The notes below the pieces were generated by a model that was given only the letters and a program-made list of their open reading frames with translations, was not told the origin of the DNA and made no database searches. From NCBI GenBank assembly GCA_016839845.1, contig JAEOTL010000390.1, forward strand, positions 1-10,949: 10,949 bases of DNA, in the 5' to 3' direction. The stretch's first letter is position 1; every line of letters starts with the position of its first letter. A program made the position numbers and the translations under genes. Shown here in pieces: positions 6,115 through 10,949 of the stretch. Source of the DNA: Promethearchaeota archaeon. GTDB taxonomy: Archaea; Asgardarchaeota; Lokiarchaeia; Sigynarchaeales; SOKP01.

Positions 6115-8115
6115 TTATTTAGGTTTAAATATTATTGAAGGTTTCAGTTTTTCAGAATATTTAAATCCCGAAGTTTCTTGAATTTCTCCGTACTTTTCCT
6201 TCAATTCTTCTAACGTTCCTGAATCAAGGGCACGAGCGTAACAAGATTCTATGCATACAGGTTGCTTTCCCTTTTCAAACCGATCAATACAGAAATTGCA
6301 TTTTTGCATTTTAGCTTTTTCTCCGTCACCAAATTGAGGAGCAGAATAGGGACAAACATCTTTACATAGATGTCCAGCACAATTCAAGCATCGCTCAGCT
6401 TCAGCTATTGCCGCTTCTTCACTATATCCCAAAGATACTTCCTTGAAGTTAGATATCCTTTCTTCCGCAGGTAAGCTTGGCATTGGTTGACGATCAGTTT
6501 TAGTGATATCTGATGGAATTTCAACTTCTATTTCAGTAGGATTGCTCAATGGGATTGGTTTTTGTTTGAGTATATCTCCCTGCAAGAAACGGTGAATATG
6601 CGAAGCCGCCTTTTGTCCGCTTGCAATAGCATCAATGATACTTGCGACTCCACTAAAACAATCTCCAGCAACAAATACTCCATCTTTACTAATTAGTTGA
6701 GTTTCTCTATCAGCTTCAATAGTTCCGTTTGAGTCCACCTTAATCTTGCTTGAATTTGGCGTATCAGGTACTTGTCCGATTGCAAATATTACTGTGTCTG
6801 CGTCTAAGAAATGTTCCTCGCCATTCACGATATCAAATTGAGGTTGTCCTTCCTCATTAAATGTACATGCGGTAATGTCTAAGCATCCTACTCTAGAAAC
6901 TCTTCCATCATCACCTTTAATTTGGATAAATGTATGAGAATCATGAATTTGTATTCCTTCTTCTCGAGTCTGTTCAACTTCAGATGTTGAGGCGGGCATA
7001 TCATCACAGCACTCAAGACAAGATACTGCCACGTCAGCAGCCCCCAATCGTCGAGCAGTACGAGCACAATCCATTGCAACATTTCCTCCCCCGATCACGA
7101 TAACTTTATCGCCTATCTTCACGTCCTTTCCAAGGTTTACATCTCGCATGAAGGAGGTCCCAACTAGAATTCCTTCTAATTCAACACCAGGAATATTGAG
7201 TTTTGTACCTTTATGGGCACCAATTGCTACCAAAACCGCACCATAATCCTGCTGAAGAAGCTCATCAATACCTTTTCCTAAATCAATTGGAGTATTAATT
7301 TTAATTTCTACTCCCAACGCTGTTATGTAATCAATATCTCTCTGGAGAATTTCTCTTGGTAAACGATGATCAGGTATACCAACTGTTAGCATCCCTCCAG
7401 CTAAAGGTAAAGCTTCAAAGATTGTTACACCATAACCCAATCTAATTAGATCATAGGCAGCAGATAAACCAGCAGGACCAGAGCCTACTATAGCTACTTT
7501 AACCGATTGGGTTTGGGTTATTCTCTTTGGAGTTTCTACTAGAACATTATCAGCCACGAAACCTTTAAGGGATTCGATTGCAATTGCCTGATCTACTTCT
7601 TGACGTTTACAAACCGTTTCACATGGATGAAGGCAAACTCGACCACAAACAGAAGGTAAAGGCATCCTTCGCCTTATTAAATCTAGAGATTCTTTAAACT
7701 TACCCTTCGCGATAAGAGCTGTATATGCAGGTATTTGAAGATGAACGGGACATGCTATTTGACAAGGTGCTAATCCTTCTCCATATAGAGAATTAGGACC
7801 CATGGAATCTTTCTTTAGAATGCCGCAATGGTATTCTTCACGACATTTATCTTGATCAGTAATGACAATTCCGTCATTTTCTCGTTTTGTTATTGCTTCA
7901 TTGGGACAGACATAAGAACAAACAGGTTCTTCGCAATGGTAACAAGGTGAGATTAAATAGCTAGCGAATACGTCCGGATAAGGCCCTTCCTCGTAGTAAT
8001 TAATTCTCATCCAAGAAGCAGGACCGGGCGGTACATCATGCCAATCCTTGCATGCTATTCTACAAGCATGACATCCCGCGCATCGAGTTTGATCAAAATA
8101 GAATCCAACCTGCAT
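6115..8115 (-). CDS. DmsB-type ferredoxin subunit with inserted GltD-like FAD/NAD(P) domain
   Basis: A 666-residue electron-transfer subunit. Residues 1-90 match the start of a DmsB/NrfC four-cluster ferredoxin: C12, C15, C18, C22, then C58, C61, C66, C70, ending DGIVITDQDKC. A GltD/NfnB-like module follows (about 110-580). It has C118, C122, C157, C161, C165 and C169 (CGRVCLHPCETVC), FAD-binding GSGPAG (211-216), nucleotide-binding GGGNVAMD (342-349) and the C-terminal flavin motif GDCFSG (484-489). DmsB then resumes with C576, C579, C584, C588, PYSAPQF, C606, C609, C621 and C625. All 16 DmsB cysteines are present, with the flavin domain inserted at the third cluster. It should link the Mo/W subunit to NAD(P)H. 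The usual arginines for NADP after the nucleotide fold are replaced by CLECCDDMPA (366-375). It starts one base after the upstream gene's stop, with a strong ribosome binding site. It has no signal peptide or membrane helix. Confidence 0.9.
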   Translation of the reverse strand: MQVGFYFDQTRCAGCHACRIACKDWHDVPPGPASWMRINYYEEGPYPDVFASYLISPCYHCEEPVCSYVCPNEAITKRENDGIVITDQDKCREEYHCGILKKDSMGPNSLYGEGLAPCQIACPVHLQIPAYTALIAKGKFKESLDLIRRRMPLPSVCGRVCLHPCETVCKRQEVDQAIAIESLKGFVADNVLVETPKRITQTQSVKVAIVGSGPAGLSAAYDLIRLGYGVTIFEALPLAGGMLTVGIPDHRLPREILQRDIDYITALGVEIKINTPIDLGKGIDELLQQDYGAVLVAIGAHKGTKLNIPGVELEGILVGTSFMRDVNLGKDVKIGDKVIVIGGGNVAMDCARTARRLGAADVAVSCLECCDDMPASTSEVEQTREEGIQIHDSHTFIQIKGDDGRVSRVGCLDITACTFNEEGQPQFDIVNGEEHFLDADTVIFAIGQVPDTPNSSKIKVDSNGTIEADRETQLISKDGVFVAGDCFSGVASIIDAIASGQKAASHIHRFLQGDILKQKPIPLSNPTEIEVEIPSDITKTDRQPMPSLPAEERISNFKEVSLGYSEEAAIAEAERCLNCAGHLCKDVCPYSAPQFGDGEKAKMQKCNFCIDRFEKGKQPVCIESCYARALDSGTLEELKEKYGEIQETSGFKYSEKLKPSIIFKPK

Positions 8116-8116
8116 T

Positions 8117-10426
8117 TTAGACGCCCTCCTTTTCTAATTTTACTTGAACTAGACAAGTTTTCAACGCTGCTGCACCACCCTCGCTCATTGCGTCTTTCGT
8201 CAAGGTATTTGCACATCCACCTCTATCGATTCCTTCTTCATCAGGGGCATACCAAGCACCTTCTGGCATTGCAACCACTCCAGGTATAATTCTTCTTGTA
8301 ACCCAAGCATTAATCGAAATCGTTCCACGATCATTGAAAACTAATACCGTGTCTCCATCTCGGATTCCTCTTTCCTCGGCGTCAACAGGATTTATCCATA
8401 ACCTATGTAGTCCAATTTCTTTCAACCATTCAACTTTCTGTAATTCAGAGTGAACTGAATGTCTTGGATGAAAGCTTAGAAATTGAAGTGGGTATTTCTC
8501 TGTTAGTGAATCATCCCGATTTTCCCAAGTTGGGACATATTTAGGTATGGGAGGGCATAAAGGATTATTCCAACTTGCAATTTGTTCCGAATAAATCTCG
8601 ATCTTACCTGATGGTGTTGGAAAGGGATTATTTTCGAAATCATCAATATTCTTTTTAAATGCAACAAAGGGTTCTTCGATTGGAATCCTATAGACGCTCT
8701 CAGCTTTGTATTTATCATAATCCTTTATATATTGCTTTAAATCTCCCCCAACAACAGTAAACAATCGCAACATTTGATCTTCAACCGGCAAATCAGCTAT
8801 TTCCTCTTTTACCGTTTTTCGAGCTGCTTTCATGAATTCAAGAACAACCTTTTCTAACTCGAAATTTTCAACTCCCAATCTTTTCGCTAGTTCTTCAGCA
8901 ATCCTTATATCGTCTCTACATTCTCCAAGAGGCTCAATGGCTTTATTCATGTGTCCAAAATATGGACCTGATGGCCATGGCCTAGTAAGATCACTTCTAG
9001 CAGCAAAGCTCGTGACAGGAAGAACAATATCAGCATATTGAGCAGTAGGAGTCATCCAAATTTCAGGGACTACTGTAAACAAATCTTCTCTTTGCATGGC
9101 TTTCCTTGAAAGATTAGCATTTCCTATTTGATTTACAAAATCACATTGAAAGAACATGGCAAATTTTGCATCAAATGGATATCCACCAGCTTTTCCTTTA
9201 AGAAGCGCATCAAAAACTTTATTAACGTGCACTCTTGTATCTAAACGATCCCTTGGATTAATATTACCTCTTAAAGAAGGTCCCTTGGGGTAGGCTTTAT
9301 TCGCTCCAGGAGGAATCGCCATAAATCTAAACATATGTGCATAAGGAATTCCATGAAGTCCTCCACAAGCACTTCCTCCGGGTTTACCAATGTTTCCTGT
9401 CATTGCTGTTAAAGCTATCGCAGCACGAGTATACTGACCACCCATATAAGATCTTGCTGGACCCTGCGCATCCTCTAATGCAGCAGGCTTGGTCGTAGCA
9501 TATTCTCTAGCCAGATCTATAATAGTTGATGCCCCAACTCCACAAATCTTTTCAGCCCATTCCGGGGTTTTTGGAATGCCATCCTCATCACCCATCACAT
9601 AGTCTTTAAATTTATCAAAACCATGAGTGTATTTATCAAGAAATGCTTGATTGTGAAGATTTTCCTTTATAATCACATGTGCCATTGCTGCCATCATGGC
9701 GGTATCTGTTCCTGGAATTATAGGAATCCATTGATCTGCTACTGTTAAAGCGGTATCTGTATATCTAGGATCAACAGAAATTACCTTTGCTCCGTTTTCT
9801 TTTGCTTTAATAAGATGCCATAGCGTGTTTGTACCCCCTATCATTCGCGCAGGATCATATCCCCAGAGGATTATTAATTTTGAATTTAACCAGTCTTCCT
9901 TACTATTTCCTACGAATATTTGACCAAACCCATAAGAAGCTTGTGTACCAAAAACTGCTCCCTGTGAGGATATATTTCCATATGTAGTTGAAAAACCTCC
10001 TAATGCATTAAATAATCTCTGATATGCAACTGAAGGCATGTGTAAAGAACCGAGGTATCCTCCATTAGATACTACCAAGAGACTCTGATTTCCGTATTTT
10101 TCTATGACTTCCTTAATTTTAGCGGCAACTGTATCAAGTGCCTCATCCCAAGAAATCCGCTCAAATTTACCAGATCCCTTGGGTCCTGCTCGTTTTAAGG
10201 GATACTTCAACCGTTCTGGATTGTATATATATCCTCTAATTGAACGACAACGTAAGCAAGCTCTTAATTGATTATCAGCATCTGCTGTATCATCACCTTC
10301 GACTCTTATGATTTTTCCATCCTTTATATGGAACCTTAAAGGACATCTACCCCCACAATCGAATGCTGATGTTGTCCTTAAAATCTTAACTTCATCAACT
10401 TTACGTTTTTCTTCTTGAGTTTCCAT
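8117..10426 (-). CDS. DmsA-like molybdopterin (Mo/W) oxidoreductase catalytic subunit
   Basis: A 769-residue bis(pterin guanine dinucleotide) oxidoreductase of the DMSO reductase family, closest by eye to DmsA. Motifs in order: DCGGRCPLR (23-31), RACLRCR (55-61), NPERLKYPLKR (69-79), FERISWDEAL (88-97), TPSGKIEIYS (604-613) and the C-terminal pterin domain with WINP.DAE.RGI.DGD..LVFNDRG (677-701) and DRGGCAN (734-740). S153 in GNISSQ is a candidate Mo/W ligand, by analogy with the serine of DmsA. At the N-terminal Fe-S site, C24, C28 and C57 are present, but the first ligand position, cysteine in DmsA, is S20; C60 is an extra cysteine. There is no Tat twin-arginine signal, so it should be cytoplasmic, unlike DmsA. 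The substrate cannot be told. Its partner is the fusion gene one base downstream. The ATG at 10426 has AGAGATGAT upstream, a modest ribosome binding site. Confidence 0.9.
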   Translation of the reverse strand: METQEEKRKVDEVKILRTTSAFDCGGRCPLRFHIKDGKIIRVEGDDTADADNQLRACLRCRSIRGYIYNPERLKYPLKRAGPKGSGKFERISWDEALDTVAAKIKEVIEKYGNQSLLVVSNGGYLGSLHMPSVAYQRLFNALGGFSTTYGNISSQGAVFGTQASYGFGQIFVGNSKEDWLNSKLIILWGYDPARMIGGTNTLWHLIKAKENGAKVISVDPRYTDTALTVADQWIPIIPGTDTAMMAAMAHVIIKENLHNQAFLDKYTHGFDKFKDYVMGDEDGIPKTPEWAEKICGVGASTIIDLAREYATTKPAALEDAQGPARSYMGGQYTRAAIALTAMTGNIGKPGGSACGGLHGIPYAHMFRFMAIPPGANKAYPKGPSLRGNINPRDRLDTRVHVNKVFDALLKGKAGGYPFDAKFAMFFQCDFVNQIGNANLSRKAMQREDLFTVVPEIWMTPTAQYADIVLPVTSFAARSDLTRPWPSGPYFGHMNKAIEPLGECRDDIRIAEELAKRLGVENFELEKVVLEFMKAARKTVKEEIADLPVEDQMLRLFTVVGGDLKQYIKDYDKYKAESVYRIPIEEPFVAFKKNIDDFENNPFPTPSGKIEIYSEQIASWNNPLCPPIPKYVPTWENRDDSLTEKYPLQFLSFHPRHSVHSELQKVEWLKEIGLHRLWINPVDAEERGIRDGDTVLVFNDRGTISINAWVTRRIIPGVVAMPEGAWYAPDEEGIDRGGCANTLTKDAMSEGGAAALKTCLVQVKLEKEGV
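8124..8130 (-). promoter_or_regulatory. Strong ribosome binding site of the DmsB-GltD gene
   Basis: Read on the minus strand, AGGAGGG lies eight bases before the ATG at 8115 and sits within the last codons of the Mo/W subunit gene. It is the best Shine-Dalgarno match I saw in the window. The arrangement suggests coupled, roughly equal translation of the two subunits and fixes the start of the fusion protein. Confidence 0.75.
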
Positions 10427-10454
10427 AATATCATCTCTTTTTAATTACCTATAT

Positions 10455-10462
10455 CTTTATAT
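10455..10462 (-). promoter_or_regulatory. Possible TATA box ahead of the Mo/W subunit gene
   Basis: On the minus strand an A-run leads into ATATAAAG, about 30 bases before the ATG at 10426. This could be an internal promoter in the 62-bp gap after the crotonase gene, letting the Mo/W genes be transcribed without it. The A/T-rich context makes this tentative. Confidence 0.3.
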
Positions 10463-10488
10463 TTTTTTTTTCTAGTAAATTATAATTA

Positions 10489-10949
10489 TTAAAATTTCGA
10501 GAAATCCGGCTTTCTACCTTCGAAAAAAGCGTTAAATGCTTCTTGTGCCTCAGAAGATACTTGTCTCCTTACAAATTCTGCACCTTCCTCAGGCATTAGT
10601 TTTTCTAGAATTCCTTTATGATACTTTTTCATTAATTCCTTTGTTGATCTTAAAGCTACTGGTGGTCGTTCTGCTAGTTGTTCTGCAATCACAATAACTT
10701 TATCAATCAACTCATTTTTTGGGAATACTTTATTTACCATTCCCATTTTATGTGCTTCTTCTGCTGTAAAGAAATTACCGAAAAAGAATAACTCAGCAGC
10801 ACGAAACTTTCCTACTAATTCTGGGAGATTAAATGTTGACCCGAATTCAGGGACTAATCCTAAATTAGTAAATGGAAATTGTAATTTCGCATCTTCAGCT
10901 GCATAAAGTAAATCACAATGTAATAATAAAGTAGTTCCAATTCCAATAA
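10489..10949 (-). CDS. Crotonase-fold enoyl-CoA isomerase, C-terminal part (5' end beyond right edge)
   Basis: The frame is open from the TAA at 10489-10491 to the window edge, giving 152 visible residues of a family usually about 260 long. The first in-window ATG (10746) is internal. The visible part starts IGIGTTLLLHCD, then PFTNLGLVPEFGS, LPELVG, FTAEEAHKMGMVN and the usual C-terminal helices ending KPDFSKF. The two glutamates that enoyl-CoA hydratases use are absent: the GGGCE position reads GIGTT, and the PE position before the LG reads PF. Instead there is PEFGS (Glu codon 10846-10848), where peroxisomal-type delta3,delta2-enoyl-CoA isomerases (Eci1, ECI2) have their catalytic glutamate and PaaG-type isomerases have an acid. 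An isomerase that moves the double bond in enoyl-CoA is therefore more likely than a hydratase. It is the first visible gene of the leftward cluster, 62 bp before the Mo/W subunit. Confidence 0.85.
   Translation of the reverse strand, partial: IGIGTTLLLHCDLLYAAEDAKLQFPFTNLGLVPEFGSTFNLPELVGKFRAAELFFFGNFFTAEEAHKMGMVNKVFPKNELIDKVIVIAEQLAERPPVALRSTKELMKKYHKGILEKLMPEEGAEFVRRQVSSEAQEAFNAFFEGRKPDFSKF

Noticed and set aside
8038..8289. An 83-residue plus-strand ORF over the junction of the Mo/W and fusion genes.
   Set aside because: It is antisense to strongly conserved coding sequence in both genes and has a composition typical of shadow frames. The other short ORFs at 2766-2969, 4892-5080, 5653-5841, 6888-7082, 8503-8718 and 8832-9041 are rejected for the same reason.
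6115..10426. A classical respiratory DmsABC or formate dehydrogenase operon.
   Set aside because: There is no Tat signal, no DmsC/NrfD-type membrane anchor and no Cys/Sec formate dehydrogenase active-site motif, and the ferredoxin subunit carries a nicotinamide-flavin domain instead.
10461..10471. A long T-run considered as a terminator after the crotonase gene.
   Set aside because: The T-run is on the plus strand; on the transcribed minus strand it reads as A, so it cannot terminate the crotonase message.
10489..10746. A short 85-residue ORF that looks like a truncated crotonase or pseudogene.
   Set aside because: The same frame is open upstream to the window edge and encodes matching crotonase sequence, so the short form is only an effect of the first internal ATG and the window boundary.

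Overview
The window is about two-thirds A+T. It carries eight protein genes (two cut by the window edges) and no RNA gene, CRISPR array or transposon that I can see. The gene set is strictly anaerobic in character: an oxygen-sensitive [4Fe-4S]/FAD dehydratase of the 4-hydroxybutyryl-CoA dehydratase family, a molybdenum/tungsten-bis(pterin) oxidoreductase and ferredoxin-rich electron carriers. Genes end in U-rich tracts without a clear GC stem, A/T boxes lie about 30 nt ahead of some starts, and one membrane protein resembles an archaeal metalloprotease-like family. Together these suggest an anaerobic archaeon, possibly of the Asgard/Lokiarchaeal kind. That is an inference; there is no marker gene to settle it, and an A+T-rich anaerobic bacterium is not excluded.

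Layout. 1-358 (minus): start of an unrecognised gene that runs off the left edge. 489-1541 (minus): nitronate monooxygenase/FabK-like flavoprotein. 1542-1824: divergent intergenic region. 1825-2955 (plus): GNAT acetyltransferase fused to a multi-pass membrane domain that looks like a degenerate site-2 protease. 3161-4711 (plus): 4-hydroxybutyryl-CoA dehydratase-family protein. 4712-4838: convergent intergenic region with a T-tract for each strand. 4839-10949 (minus): a probable four-gene cluster read leftwards: crotonase-fold enoyl-CoA isomerase (cut by the right edge), DmsA-like Mo/W catalytic subunit, a DmsB-like ferredoxin with a GltD-like flavin/NAD(P) domain inserted in it, and a winged-helix/ferredoxin protein.

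How it may work. The Mo/W subunit and the DmsB-GltD fusion are separated by one base, with a strong ribosome binding site inside the end of the first gene. They very likely form one complex. Neither has a Tat signal or membrane segment, and no DmsC-type anchor lies nearby, so the complex should be cytoplasmic. Electrons would pass between the Mo/W centre and a nicotinamide, perhaps also a ferredoxin, rather than the quinone pool. The adjacent enoyl-CoA isomerase and dehydratase suggest an acyl-CoA substrate or pathway, but the Mo/W substrate cannot be read from sequence. The most unusual items are the split-DmsB/GltD architecture, its altered NADP-binding motif, the Cys-to-Ser change at the Mo/W subunit's Fe-S site, the apparently incomplete active site of the dehydratase relative, and the GNAT/pseudo-protease fusion.
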